A DNA stretch of 64,000 bases from Sandaracinus sp. (lineage in GTDB: Bacteria > Myxococcota_A > Polyangia > Polyangiales > Houyiibacteriaceae). How positions within the stretch are numbered: position 1 is the first letter of the stretch; every line of letters begins with the position of its first letter. Under the pieces are notes generated by a model. It made no database searches, was not told where the DNA came from, and saw only the letters and a program-made list of their open reading frames with translations. Both the position numbers and the translations under genes were made by a program. Below are positions 1 to 10,312 of this stretch, one piece after another. The DNA lies in assembly GCA_020633125.1 (NCBI GenBank), contig JACKEH010000005.1:124001-188000 (forward strand), written 5' to 3'.

Positions 1-1412
<1,412 letters not shown>

Positions 1413-1680
1413 CGATGTTCCTCTCGGAGCGACGGCGCGTCTTCGGTTCCGTCGCGAAGCGGGGCCCGAGCGGGGACCACCCGCGCGGAGTCGCGAGCAG
1501 AGCGCGACTCCAAAGGAAGTCCGGGCCCCCGCGACCGGCCGCTATCTACAGGATTCCCGGGCGGGGTCAAACTCCGGCCCGTGCGGTGAAAGGTGGGTCG
1601 CCCGCCCACGGCGAAACGCGAACGGGCGTCCCTGGTTCCGGACTTCGCGTCAATTGGCGTAAGTATATGAAACTACTTGG

Positions 1681-2604
1681 TTATCCGCGGTGGTTGGCGA
1701 TGGCCGCGCGGGCGGCTTCGAGGTCGCCGGGCCCCTGCACGTTGGCGCGCGCAGCCTCGGGGGCGATCCGCTTGATCATGCCCGTCAGGGCCGCGCCCTG
1801 GCCGATCTCGACGAAGAGCGTGACGCCGTCCGCGACCATGCGCGCGATGCTCTCGTCCCAGTGCACCGCGCGGCTCACTTGGCGAACGAGCGCGTCACGG
1901 GCCGCCTCGCCCGTGGTGACGGGGGCCGCGTCGACGTTCACGTACACGGGGAAGCTCGGGTCGGCGAAGGTGGCCGCGGCGAGGTCGACGGCGAGGCGTT
2001 CCTCGGCCGGACGCATCAGCGAGCTGTGAAAGGGTGCGCTGACGGGCAGCTTCATCGCGCGCGCCTTGTGGGCCTCGAGCGCCGACGACGCCGCCGCGAC
2101 CGCCTCGGCTTCGCCGGCGATGACGATCTGGCCGGGCGCGTTGAAGTTCACCGGCTCGACCACGCCGGGGGTCGCCGCGCACACCTCTTCGACGATCGCG
2201 CGCTCGGCCTTGAGGATCGCGGCCATCGCCCCGACGCCGACCGGCACCGCGTCCTGCATGTAGCCGCCGCGCTTGCGCACCAGGCGCACGGCGTCCTCGA
2301 AGGCCAGGGTGCCGGCCGCCACGTGGGCCGCGTACTCGCCGAGGCTGTGGCCGGCCGCCACGTCGCAGGTGGCGTCGAGCGCGCGCAGCAACGCGATGGA
2401 CGTCGTCACGAGCGCGGGCTGCGTGTTCGCGGTCAGCGTGAGCTGGTCCTCCGGACCTTCGAAGCAGAGCTTCGAGACGTCGCCGAGCGCGGCGTCGGCG
2501 GCGGCGAAGACGGCGCGTGACGCTTCGAACGCGTCGTACGCGGCTTTGCCCATGCCGACCTTCTGGCTGCCCTGACCCGGAAAGACGAACGCGACCTTGC
2601 CCAT
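1681..2604 (-). CDS. fabD: Malonyl-CoA:ACP transacylase
   Basis: Transfers malonyl from CoA to acyl carrier protein for fatty acid synthesis in the cytoplasm. It is 307 residues, the normal length. The N-terminus has FVFPGQGSQ, the nucleophile elbow is GHSLGEY (Ser87), Arg112 lies in the RKRGGYMQ segment, and the catalytic His193 sits in PVSAPFHSSL. All the key residues are present, so it should be active. The start MGKVAFVFPGQG fits the family exactly. It stands apart from other fab genes here and is transcribed divergently from the DUF4388 gene. A polyketide-synthase trans-AT is possible in principle, but nothing around it suggests that. Confidence 0.95.
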   Translation of the reverse strand: MGKVAFVFPGQGSQKVGMGKAAYDAFEASRAVFAAADAALGDVSKLCFEGPEDQLTLTANTQPALVTTSIALLRALDATCDVAAGHSLGEYAAHVAAGTLAFEDAVRLVRKRGGYMQDAVPVGVGAMAAILKAERAIVEEVCAATPGVVEPVNFNAPGQIVIAGEAEAVAAASSALEAHKARAMKLPVSAPFHSSLMRPAEERLAVDLAAATFADPSFPVYVNVDAAPVTTGEAARDALVRQVSRAVHWDESIARMVADGVTLFVEIGQGAALTGMIKRIAPEAARANVQGPGDLEAARAAIANHRG

Positions 2605-2820
2605 GAAACCCTCCGTGCGCCGCCTCGACGACGACGGGGCGGGGATAGCAGGCGGTCCTGGCTCTTCAACCGTCGCGAAAGGCCGCGGTTCGCGCGCCGG
2701 TGCGCGTGTGTCTTTTCGCCTCTGTCGAGGTCACGCGTGGGGACCGAAGGGTCGGGATTTGCCTTGCGGTTCTTCGAAACTGGCCCCGATCGCGGAGGGT
2801 GCGGTACCCTCCCGTTTCTC

Positions 2821-4044
2821 GTGGCGCGCCCCCGAATCGACATCGGTCCCGACGGACTCGTTCGTCCGAGCGACGACGCCAAGGACCGACTTCGACGTCG
2901 CTACGGGGCGTTCGAGCTGGCCTTGGACCTTCCCGGCGTGGTCGTCCTTCGTGGCGAGAGCCACGCACGGCTGCAGATGGCCGGGGAGATCCTCAACCGC
3001 ATGTCGGTGATGGAGATCATCAACATCGTCGCGACCTCGCATTGGCGCGGCGACCTGCACGTCGTCTCTTCGGAGGCCACGCGGGTGTTGGTCTTCGATC
3101 AAGGCGCGCTCAAGGGTGCCCGCAGCGACGCGCCGGTGGATCGCCTCGGGGAGGTGCTCTTTCGCGGCGGATTCCTCGACCGCACGCAGCTCCAGACGCT
3201 CGTGAAGGAGACCGGAGAGAAGCGCCTCGGCGAGCTCGCCGTCGAGCGCGGTTACCTCGACGCCGCGCAGCTCTACCAAGCGCTTCAGCGCCAGGCCGAG
3301 GAGACGTTCTTCAACGCGCTCCTGATGGCCGACGGCTTCTACGCGTTCCTGGTCGACGACGACGACGAAGACCCGGCGAGCGCCACCGTGCACCTCTCGG
3401 TGCAGGGGCTCTTGATGGAAGGCGTGCAGCGCATCGACGAGATGGCGCTCTTCCAGGAGCGTGTGCCTTCGACTGCGCTCTGCCCGAAGCCGGTGCCCGA
3501 CGCGCCGCCGCCGAAGAAGCTCGACGACGCGGCGACCCGTCTGCTCGCGATGTGCGACGGAGACCGCTCGATCGACGAGCTCGGTCGCTTGACCGGCCTC
3601 GGCGAGTTCGGGGCGACGAAGGCCGTCTACCAGCTGATTCAGCAGAAGCTGGTCACGCTTCAGGCCGCGCGTCGCGTCGACCCCAGTCGCGTGGTCGCGC
3701 TCGTCGCGCGCTTCAACGAGATCCTGCAGGACATCTTCCTCGCGGTGGCGACCTACGGCGGCCTCGCGCAGACCCGCGCGACGCTCGACGCGTGGATTCA
3801 GGGCAGCGGTTACGGCCCGTATTTCGGCGAAGGCGTCGACGATTTCGGTGCGATCGACGGCGAGTTCGTCGCGAAGGCGCTCGAAGGGGTCGAGATGGAC
3901 GCGCCGCTCGAAGCGCTGCACCAGGCGCTGCACGAGCTCGCGGCGTTCGCGCTCTTCAGCGCCACGACCGCGTTGCCGCGCGACCAAGAGCTCGCGCTCG
4001 CGCGGGACGTGAACGCGCGCCTCAAGGCGATTCGCATCGAGTGA
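2821..4044 (+). CDS. DUF4388 (PATAN-type) domain protein
   Basis: About 407 residues from a GTG start (VARPRIDIGPDG); an in-frame GTG at 2737 would add 28 residues that look less protein-like. The first ~110 residues (short beta strands, then SVMEIINIVATSHWRGDLHV) resemble the DUF4388/PATAN fold. This fold is common in deltaproteobacterial signalling proteins and is thought to mediate protein interaction. A helical middle (LGEVLFRGGFLDRTQLQTLV, then KRLGELAVERGYL) resembles the repeats that accompany DUF4388 in other myxobacterial proteins. The C-terminal ~150 residues are helical and unassigned. No enzyme motif is seen. It is followed by a small membrane protein and a histidine kinase, so a signalling role is plausible but inferred. 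Confidence 0.75.
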   Translation: MARPRIDIGPDGLVRPSDDAKDRLRRRYGAFELALDLPGVVVLRGESHARLQMAGEILNRMSVMEIINIVATSHWRGDLHVVSSEATRVLVFDQGALKGARSDAPVDRLGEVLFRGGFLDRTQLQTLVKETGEKRLGELAVERGYLDAAQLYQALQRQAEETFFNALLMADGFYAFLVDDDDEDPASATVHLSVQGLLMEGVQRIDEMALFQERVPSTALCPKPVPDAPPPKKLDDAATRLLAMCDGDRSIDELGRLTGLGEFGATKAVYQLIQQKLVTLQAARRVDPSRVVALVARFNEILQDIFLAVATYGGLAQTRATLDAWIQGSGYGPYFGEGVDDFGAIDGEFVAKALEGVEMDAPLEALHQALHELAAFALFSATTALPRDQELALARDVNARLKAIRIE

Positions 4045-4144
4045 GCGTGGTTCCGGAGCACGCTCCGGATGCGGCGCGAGGCGAGTGGGTGTCGGGTGGA
4101 CGCCCCGTTTCGACCGGTCGTTGGCGACGCTATTCTCCTGCGCC

Positions 4145-4435
4145 GTGGAGCCGGGTTCCGAACGTGAGGTGCTGACGCTGGCGTTGGGCATCGCCATCGC
4201 CGTGGTGAGCGTCGTGAAGCGCCACGTGTTCCGTGGGCTGCCACGTGCCCGTCGTCTCGGGATCGCGGGCGCGTCGATGCTGGTCGCGTGGACGGCGACG
4301 GTGCTCGAGCATCTAGTGTTCTTCGAGGTCCTCGACACGGTGGAGCACCTCGCCTACTTCGGTGCGGCGCTCGCGCTGACGAGCTGGATCGTGTCGGTGC
4401 CGAGAGGCTTCGCAGAGCCTCGAGGACCGGGATGA
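4145..4435 (+). CDS. Small two- to three-helix membrane protein
   Basis: 96 residues from a GTG at 4145; the longer frame from 4085 adds residues without hydrophobic or domain character. Three hydrophobic stretches are visible (VLTLALGIAIAVVSVV, then AGASMLVAWTATVLEHLVFF, then LAYFGAALALTSWIV). Its stop overlaps the start of the histidine kinase (ATGA at 4432-4435), so the two are probably translated together, and the small protein may be a membrane partner of the kinase. The kinase N-terminus has a similar pattern of helices around a VLDVLERH-like segment, which suggests relatedness of the two membrane parts. No family name recognised. Confidence 0.6.
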   Translation: MEPGSEREVLTLALGIAIAVVSVVKRHVFRGLPRARRLGIAGASMLVAWTATVLEHLVFFEVLDTVEHLAYFGAALALTSWIVSVPRGFAEPRGPG

Positions 4436-5748
4436 ACGAGGCCCTGCAGATTGCCGCGAGCCTCGTGTTGCTCGTGGGCCTCGTGCTCACGCCGCGCGCA
4501 CGCACGCTCTCGGTGCCGGCACGGGTCGCCGTCGCGGTGCTCTTCGGGGCGCTCTTCGTGCAGCAGGTGCTCGACGTGCTCGAACGCCACCGGGTGGCGT
4601 GGGCGGATCCGGTCGGCGACGCGATCGCGGGCGCGGTGCCGTTTCTGTGGGGCGGGCTCCTGCTGCTGATGGTCGATCGATTTCACACGCGGCGCTTGAG
4701 CGCGCAGCGCGCCCAAACGGACTCGCTGATCGACGAGCTTCCGGCCGCGGTTGCGGTGCTCGACGCCGGCGCGCGGGTGGTGCGAACGAGCGCGGGATGG
4801 CGGCAGCTCTTTCCCTCCGCGCCGCTCGACGTGCCGCTCTCGGAGTCGGTCGGTCCCTTGCCGGAGGCGCTCGCCGCGGCGCTTCGACGCACGCTCGCGG
4901 ACGAACTGCGGGGCGCGGGGGACGCGGAGCGTGTCCCGGGCGAGGACCGTTGGTGGAGCTGGGTGGTCTCGTCCTGGCAGGACGCCGACGCGTCGGGTGC
5001 GATCGTGATGATTCAGGACGTGACCTCCCGGGTGCATCGGGAGACCGACCGAGAGTCGACGCAGCGGCTGGCGATCGTCGGAGAGCTCGCTGCCGGCGTC
5101 GCGCACGACATGAACAACCTGCTCACGGTCTTGCAGCTGCACGTCGAGTCGATGCGGCGGCGCTCGGGGAGCGCCAACGAAGCGTCGCTTCGTTCCATGG
5201 AGGAGGCGGTACAGCTCGCCAGCGAGATGACCCACGGTGTGTTGCGTCTCGCGAAGCCCGGCGAGGACGAGGGGCGTGCGCAGGTCGCGCTCGCGAGCTT
5301 GGTCGGGGACACCGTGCGTCTGGTGCGAAGCACGTTGTTGCGGAAGTACGAGCTCGTGCTGACGTCGACCGGACGTCCCGCGACGCTCGACGGGAGCGCG
5401 ACGAGGCTCCAGCAGATGCTGTTGAACCTCATCGTCAACGCGCGCGACGCGATGCCCGAGGGCGGACGCATCGACGTGTCGGTGGTCGCGACGGAGGACG
5501 AGGCGCAGATTCGCGTGTCCGACCGTGGGCCGGGCATCGCGCCCGAGCTCTTGCCGCGCATCTTCACGCCCTTCTTCACGACGAAGGGAGCGGCCGGGAC
5601 CGGCCTCGGGCTCAGCGTGGTGCGCGGGGTCGCGGAGGAGCATGGCGGACGCATCGAGGTGAGCTCCGAGCCAGGCGAAGGGACGACCTTCACGATCACG
5701 CTCCCGGTCGGAAGTCACGCGCGGGTGCCACAGCGGCGCGCGTCGTGA
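4432..5748 (+). CDS. Membrane sensor histidine kinase with PAS-like domain
   Basis: 438 residues. Two or three transmembrane helices occupy the first ~80 residues. A PAS-like region follows at about 100-190 (SLIDELPAAVAVLDAGARV). The HisKA box ELAAGVAHDMNNLL puts the phosphoacceptor near His225. The catalytic ATPase domain shows the N box NLIVNARDAMP (~331), the G1 box DRGPGIAP and the G2 box GTGLGLSVV (~390). The AHDMNN variant is typical of the NtrB-like HPK4 class. No response regulator gene lies next to it, so it is an orphan kinase here. It is coupled by a 4-base overlap to the upstream small membrane protein. Confidence 0.9.
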   Translation: MNEALQIAASLVLLVGLVLTPRARTLSVPARVAVAVLFGALFVQQVLDVLERHRVAWADPVGDAIAGAVPFLWGGLLLLMVDRFHTRRLSAQRAQTDSLIDELPAAVAVLDAGARVVRTSAGWRQLFPSAPLDVPLSESVGPLPEALAAALRRTLADELRGAGDAERVPGEDRWWSWVVSSWQDADASGAIVMIQDVTSRVHRETDRESTQRLAIVGELAAGVAHDMNNLLTVLQLHVESMRRRSGSANEASLRSMEEAVQLASEMTHGVLRLAKPGEDEGRAQVALASLVGDTVRLVRSTLLRKYELVLTSTGRPATLDGSATRLQQMLLNLIVNARDAMPEGGRIDVSVVATEDEAQIRVSDRGPGIAPELLPRIFTPFFTTKGAAGTGLGLSVVRGVAEEHGGRIEVSSEPGEGTTFTITLPVGSHARVPQRRAS

Positions 5749-5763
5749 TCGGCGTCGGCGGGA

Positions 5764-5791
5764 TTGACAGCGGGCGCGGCTCGCCTAGGAA
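5764..5791 (+). promoter_or_regulatory. Possible sigma-70-type promoter for bolA-grxD
   Basis: TTGACA at 5764-5769 and TAGGAA at 5786-5791, spaced by 16 bases. They lie just upstream of the bolA ATG at 5801, so the transcript leader would be very short. The match to -35 is perfect and to -10 is weak, so this is only suggestive. Confidence 0.3.
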
Positions 5792-5800
5792 TCCCTTTCC

Positions 5801-6055
5801 ATGATCGAGCCTCACCTCGTCGAAGAGCGCCTGCGCGCCGGGTTGCCCGAGATTTCGCATCTCGAGCTCAAAGACATGACCGGGACCAAGGACCACTACG
5901 AAGCGGTCATCGTCGCGGCCTGCTTCGAAGGGAAGAGCCGCGTCGATCAACAGCGCATGGTCTTCGCGGCCCTCGGCGAGCTGATGGACGGGCCCATTCA
6001 CGCGCTCACCTTCAAGACCTACACCCCCGAACGTTGGGCGGCCCTGCAGGGCTGA
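5801..6055 (+). CDS. BolA/IbaG family protein
   Basis: 84 residues, the usual length for the BolA fold. The central DHYEAVIVAACFEGKSRVDQQRMVFAAL region matches the helix-turn segment of the family, and the late His in GPIHALTFKTYTPE is the conserved ligand position used when BolA proteins bind a [2Fe-2S] cluster together with a monothiol glutaredoxin. The next gene, 18 bases downstream, is exactly such a glutaredoxin. The pair therefore very likely works in iron-sulfur cluster handling or iron/redox sensing. Whether it is closer to BolA, with a transcription role, or to IbaG cannot be settled by eye. Confidence 0.9.
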   Translation: MIEPHLVEERLRAGLPEISHLELKDMTGTKDHYEAVIVAACFEGKSRVDQQRMVFAALGELMDGPIHALTFKTYTPERWAALQG

Positions 6056-6073
6056 CCTCTGGGAGAAGCACCG

Positions 6074-6400
6074 ATGGACGACACCACGCGCGCGCGCATC
6101 CAGGCCCTCGTCGACGAGCACCCCGTTCTCCTCTTCATGAAGGGCAACAAGCTCTTCCCGCGTTGCGGCTTCTCGGCGACCGTCGTCGAGGTGCTCAAGC
6201 GCGCGGGCGTGCCCTTTCACGCGGTCGACGTGCTCGCCGACCCGGAGATCCGCCAGGGCATCAAGGACTTCGCCAACTGGCCGACGATCCCGCAGCTCTA
6301 CGTGAAGGGTCAGTTCGTCGGCGGGTGCGACATCGTGCGCGACATGTACGAGAGCGGCGAGCTCGAGGAAGTGCTGGCGCCGGTGAAGCCGCAGAGCTGA
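6074..6400 (+). CDS. grxD: Monothiol glutaredoxin, Grx4 type
   Basis: 108 residues. The active site is CGFS (Cys31) within FPRCGFS, preceded by LFMKGNK. The glutathione-binding NWPTIPQLYVKGQFVGG follows at about residues 73-90, then GCDI. This is the full signature of Grx4-type carriers, which hold a glutathione-ligated [2Fe-2S] cluster and pass it to acceptors, often as a heterodimer with BolA. It sits in an operon with the bolA-like gene and is followed by a strong hairpin that probably ends transcription. Confidence 0.95.
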   Translation: MDDTTRARIQALVDEHPVLLFMKGNKLFPRCGFSATVVEVLKRAGVPFHAVDVLADPEIRQGIKDFANWPTIPQLYVKGQFVGGCDIVRDMYESGELEEVLAPVKPQS

Positions 6401-6420
6401 GCTCCGGACACCTCACGAAA

Positions 6421-6455
6421 ACGGCGCCGCCCCCTCGGAGCGGCGCCGTCGTTCG
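6421..6455 (+). terminator. Probable transcription terminator after grxD
   Basis: Inverted repeat ACGGCGCCGC (6421-6430) and GCGGCGCCGT (6440-6449) with a 9-base loop, flanked by AAAA on the left and a T-containing CGTTCGTTCG tail. It lies between convergent genes and could serve both strands. Confidence 0.6.
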
Positions 6456-6469
6456 TTCGTGGTCTTCGA

Positions 6470-8395
6470 TCAGGCGAGCGTCGGCAGGAGACGTCGCGCG
6501 GCTTGCAGCGCCTCGCTCCACAACGCGGCCGGCGCTTGCCCCACGCCTTCGATCGACACCCCTTCGACGACGAGCGTGCTGCCTTCGACGGGGCGGCGGC
6601 TTCCCGCCGAGTACGCGCTGTGGGTGATGCGAATGGTCCACGCCGCGCCGAAGCGCTTCCGAGCGCCGTACACCAATCCCGCGTCCTCGGGCGCCTCCGC
6701 GACGAAGCCGTGTTTCTCGAGCGCGTCGAGCAGCTCACCGGCCACGATCGGCGCGGCGGGGAGGGCGCGATCGAGCACCTCGGACGCGTTCGCGGTGGCC
6801 GGGCGATCGAGCTGCTCGAAGGGCGGCTCGGCGAGCTCGTCGATCCACGCGTCGATCACCTCGGGCGCGAGCTCGACCGGGTGGGGAATGCCCACGCCAC
6901 CGCGAAGCTCGAAGGCCGAACCGTCGCGACCGACCGGCGCGCCGTCGACGACGCGGAAGGGGTGAACCTCGTCGTCGACGAAGCACGCGAAGAGCACGTT
7001 CGACGCGACCTTCGCCGCCACCGGGTGGGCGAGCACGAGCTCGCGGAAGCTCTCCGGCGTCCATCGGCGCGCGGTGCACATCGCGTTCTCGAGACGTGCG
7101 GTGACCGACTGCCGGCTCGCGTCGTCGTCGCCCCGGGGCATCGCGCGATCCACGAGGTCGTCGCGGCTCTGCTGCGCGGCAAGCGAGCGCATCGCCTGCT
7201 CGGCCTCGCGCTCGAGCTTGCCCTTCGAGTGTTGCGACCAATGCTCGAGCCAACGAATCGCCGCGGGCGTCGGATGGCGCCGCAGCACCTCGACGCCGTG
7301 GGCGGCGAAGTCGGCGCTGAAGCGGTAGACGTCGCTGCCGAGCACCTTGCCGAGCTCGTCCATCGCCGCGTCGTCGCCGAGCACCGCGCGCTGGTAGCGC
7401 ACCCAGCGGTTCGTCGGGGATTCCTGATTCGAGGCCAGGATCGCGCGGCAGAGCGCGTGGGCGGGCTCGTCTTCGAGCTGCAGTCGCACCCCGGCGAGCT
7501 CGGCGTTCGGCGGTCCGCTTCCGTCTTCGGTCTGCAGCGCGGCGATCAACCAACGCACCGCGCCCTCGCTCAGGGGCTTGCCGCCGACCCAACGAAGCTC
7601 CGGCGTGTCGCTCGGCATCGTGACGCTCGCGGGCGCGCGCCCGGCGAGGATCCCGTCGAGGGTCTCGACGTCGAGCGAGCCGGCCGCGAGGCGGCACGAG
7701 AGCAACGCGGATTCGAGCGCCTCACGCCGCTTCGCGTTCTTCTCCTTCGCGATGGCGGCTTCGAGCGGCGCGACCGATTCCTTTCGCGGCACGGCGCGCA
7801 ACACCTCGGCCGCCGCCTGCTGCTGTTTGGTCGAGCCTTCGAGCAGTGGGAGCGTGACCTCGATCGCGAGGTCGCCCGCCGCGATGAGCCCACGCAGCGC
7901 GAGGTCGCGCACCGGCTTGGCAGCGTCGTCGAGGTGTTTGGCGAAGGCCTTCGCGGACACGCTCGCCGCGTTCGCTTCGAGCCACGTCAGGATCGGCTTC
8001 TTCGCCGGCACCGGTTCGTCCCGCGAGAGGAAGAACGCGAGGGCTTGGGGGAAGGGACCGGGCGTCTCTTCGGGGATCGGGTTGAAGCGTGCGTCGAGCG
8101 GGCGGGCGGCGCGGTAGAGATCGGGGAGCAGGTACTTCAGGTTGAGCGAGCCCTTCTCGGGGAGCGCGGTCGCGATTTCCGCGGCGAGCCACGCGACGCG
8201 CTCGAAGTCGCCGCGCTTGTGCAGCGGCCAGATCACCTGCTGCCAGTCGAGGCCACGAACCGGCGGCGCTTCTTTTCGAAGCTCGGCCTCGAGGCGCTCG
8301 GCGAAGAGGGACCGCGAGCTTCTGGTCGTGCGCGATCTTCTCTGCGAGTGTAGGCTGGATGCGTAGCTCGGCAGCCTTTCGAGCCTGGCGATCAC
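6470..8395 (-). CDS. DUF4132 domain protein (N-terminal reading frame doubtful)
   Basis: About 641 residues if read from a GTG at 8395, which overlaps a TGA in another frame (GTGA). The C-terminal ~300 residues are DUF4132-like. They show the arrangement RRWTPESFRELVLAHPVAA, then VLFACFVDDEVHPFRVVDG, and later GIPHPVELAPE, which recurs in the paralogue at 10.3-11.7 kb. The middle is HEAT-like (repeated pairs of Ala/Leu-rich helices). DUF4132 has no established activity; it is found in MolR/WGR-type proteins. The first ~35 residues in this frame are Arg/Ser-rich and unlike the rest. A neighbouring frame reads as a sensible helix (AELRIQPTLAEKIAHDQKL), so a frameshift near 8310 is likely. Confidence 0.65.
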   Translation of the reverse strand: MIARLERLPSYASSLHSQRRSRTTRSSRSLFAERLEAELRKEAPPVRGLDWQQVIWPLHKRGDFERVAWLAAEIATALPEKGSLNLKYLLPDLYRAARPLDARFNPIPEETPGPFPQALAFFLSRDEPVPAKKPILTWLEANAASVSAKAFAKHLDDAAKPVRDLALRGLIAAGDLAIEVTLPLLEGSTKQQQAAAEVLRAVPRKESVAPLEAAIAKEKNAKRREALESALLSCRLAAGSLDVETLDGILAGRAPASVTMPSDTPELRWVGGKPLSEGAVRWLIAALQTEDGSGPPNAELAGVRLQLEDEPAHALCRAILASNQESPTNRWVRYQRAVLGDDAAMDELGKVLGSDVYRFSADFAAHGVEVLRRHPTPAAIRWLEHWSQHSKGKLEREAEQAMRSLAAQQSRDDLVDRAMPRGDDDASRQSVTARLENAMCTARRWTPESFRELVLAHPVAAKVASNVLFACFVDDEVHPFRVVDGAPVGRDGSAFELRGGVGIPHPVELAPEVIDAWIDELAEPPFEQLDRPATANASEVLDRALPAAPIVAGELLDALEKHGFVAEAPEDAGLVYGARKRFGAAWTIRITHSAYSAGSRRPVEGSTLVVEGVSIEGVGQAPAALWSEALQAARRLLPTLA

Positions 8396-8510
8396 CGCGT
8401 CGCGTCGCTCGGCGAGGGTTCGCGATCGGCGAGGAGCGCGGCGTAGCCCTGGGCAGAGCTTCGACGACCGGCGCTTGACCACACGCTCGCGAGCTTCTCG
8501 AGCGCAGCCT

Positions 8511-10160
8511 TCAGCTCCGCGTTCTTCTCGGCCGCCAGGCGCGCTGCGCGACCGCGCGGGTCGCGTCGCTCGGCTCGAGCTGCTGAGCGCGTCGAGCGCC
8601 GCCGCCCTTGAGCGACTTGGCTGCGGCCTCGAGGGCTTCTTCGATGGCCGGCAGCGCCGCTTCGCCAGACGTGGCGAGTCCTTCGCGTGCCGCGCGGGCC
8701 GACTCCTCGACCTTGTCGTCGACCAGCTCGAGCAGCGTCGCGGCCGCTTCGGGGGCGCCGCTCTTCGCGAGCACCTCGGTGAAGATCTGACGTGCCTGCG
8801 CCTTCTTCCCCGCGCCCTGCATCGTCGCGACGATCAGCGGTACCGAGAGCTCCGACGTTTCTTCGAGCAACGACTTGAGCGTCGCCGCGCGCGTGGGGTT
8901 GTAGCGGAAGACGTTCTTCTTGAGTTTCAACACCTCGTCGATGGCCTGCTGCACCGTCTCCGGCGTGGCCGCCAAGCCCGCGTACGCCGACAGCGGCTTG
9001 CCCCATTTGTCGATCACGAGCGCGCGACGCAGGTCGGTCGGGTAGCTCTTCAAGAGCTCGCGCAGGGCTTCGACCGTGATGCGTTTGTGATCGGAGAGCT
9101 CGGCGTTGTACGCGAGCGCGTGCTTGAGGAGCGGCTCGTAGACCTCGGGCAGCGGCTCTTTGCCACCGAGCTCCCAACGCCAGAGGCAGAGCAACGCGCA
9201 GCGGTTGTCGTTCGGATAGCTCTCCTTGGCGAGCACGCTGGCTTCGGCGTCCAACACCGGGACCATCGCCTGGCCATACGAGAAGACGACCGGCGCGACG
9301 CTCGCCCACGCTTGGTTGTACGCCTCGAGCGCGATCGAGAGCGCGAGGTGCGGATCCAGCTCGCCGGTGGCGTGAAGCGGTTCGAGGAACTCGTACGCCT
9401 GGATGTGATCGCGCGCCTTGTCGATCGCCTTGCGCTGCGCCTTCCAATCGGGCGAGGAGCGCATCGCCTTGATCACCTTCTCCGGGTTGTGGATGCGCCG
9501 GACGAAGCCGCCCATGTGGTAGATGCTCGTCTCGGTGAGCTTGCCCTTTTCGTAGTGAGCGACGGGGCCGTCGTCACGCCATTGGCCGTTCGCGTCTTTG
9601 CGGCGCAAGCCTTCGCGCGTCTTGTGTTTGCCGTCCCAGAACGTGACCCACACCGTGCCGTCGTCGCGGTAGTCCTCTTCTTGGGTGAGGGCGCCGTTGC
9701 GGTAGAACTTCCACACGCCGGCCCGCTCACTCGCGCGAAAGCCGCCTTCTCGAAGGAGCGTCCCGTCCGGGCCGTAGTAGCGCCACACGCCCTCGGAGCG
9801 CCCGCCGACGCTCGGGCCTTCGGCGCGAAGCACGTCGTTGTCGTGGTAGGCCTTCTGAATCCCGTCGCCGTTCGTGCGCGTTCCGTGATCGAGCGGCTTG
9901 CCGTCACCGGCGAAGAGCACGTGAATCGTCCAGAGCAGGCCCTCCGAGAAGTCACGCACCGACCAGAGCCTGCCGTCTTTTCGGAACTCCCAATCCGGCC
10001 CGTCCTTCACGGTCGTCCCCTGCTTCACTGCCGAGACGAAATGCACCTGCGTCTTCGCGTCGTCGTAGTAGGTGCGCTGCAGCTCGTGGGTCGCGCTCGA
10101 CGCGTCCGGGAGCACGAGGTCGTCGGGGGTGAGCTCGGGGCGATACGTGGCTTCGGACAT
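8511..10160 (-). CDS. YwqK/MORN-like repeat protein with HEAT-like region (C-terminus probably frameshifted)
   Basis: 549 residues from the ATG at 10160 (MSEATYRPEL); upstream in-frame sequence is Arg-rich and non-coding in character. Residues ~30-175 hold repeats of the YwqK/MORN type (GVWRYYGPDGTLLREGGF, GVWKFYRNGALTQEEDY), small beta-hairpin units known from some toxin-antitoxin partners and membrane-associated proteins. Residues ~190-530 are helical and HEAT-like. The last ~10 residues (WRPRRTRS) are odd. A +1 change near 8545 would continue into LAAEKNAELKAALEKLASVW and run on to a stop at 8392, where it would overlap the next gene's GTG. It lies in the same strand order as two DUF4132 genes and may share a function with them. 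Confidence 0.65.
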   Translation of the reverse strand: MSEATYRPELTPDDLVLPDASSATHELQRTYYDDAKTQVHFVSAVKQGTTVKDGPDWEFRKDGRLWSVRDFSEGLLWTIHVLFAGDGKPLDHGTRTNGDGIQKAYHDNDVLRAEGPSVGGRSEGVWRYYGPDGTLLREGGFRASERAGVWKFYRNGALTQEEDYRDDGTVWVTFWDGKHKTREGLRRKDANGQWRDDGPVAHYEKGKLTETSIYHMGGFVRRIHNPEKVIKAMRSSPDWKAQRKAIDKARDHIQAYEFLEPLHATGELDPHLALSIALEAYNQAWASVAPVVFSYGQAMVPVLDAEASVLAKESYPNDNRCALLCLWRWELGGKEPLPEVYEPLLKHALAYNAELSDHKRITVEALRELLKSYPTDLRRALVIDKWGKPLSAYAGLAATPETVQQAIDEVLKLKKNVFRYNPTRAATLKSLLEETSELSVPLIVATMQGAGKKAQARQIFTEVLAKSGAPEAAATLLELVDDKVEESARAAREGLATSGEAALPAIEEALEAAAKSLKGGGARRAQQLEPSDATRAVAQRAWRPRRTRS

Positions 10161-10312
10161 GAATCCTCTTTCCTCGGGAGCGCGCGCCGCGGAGACGCGG
10201 GACGACGTCGTACGGGTGCGAGGGAGCGAACGTTCCTCGCGCCGGTCTCGCGCTCGACGAGATGCCTCACAGGGGGAAATGCGCGCGCGCTGATTCGCAC
10301 GACCTCGAGCGA

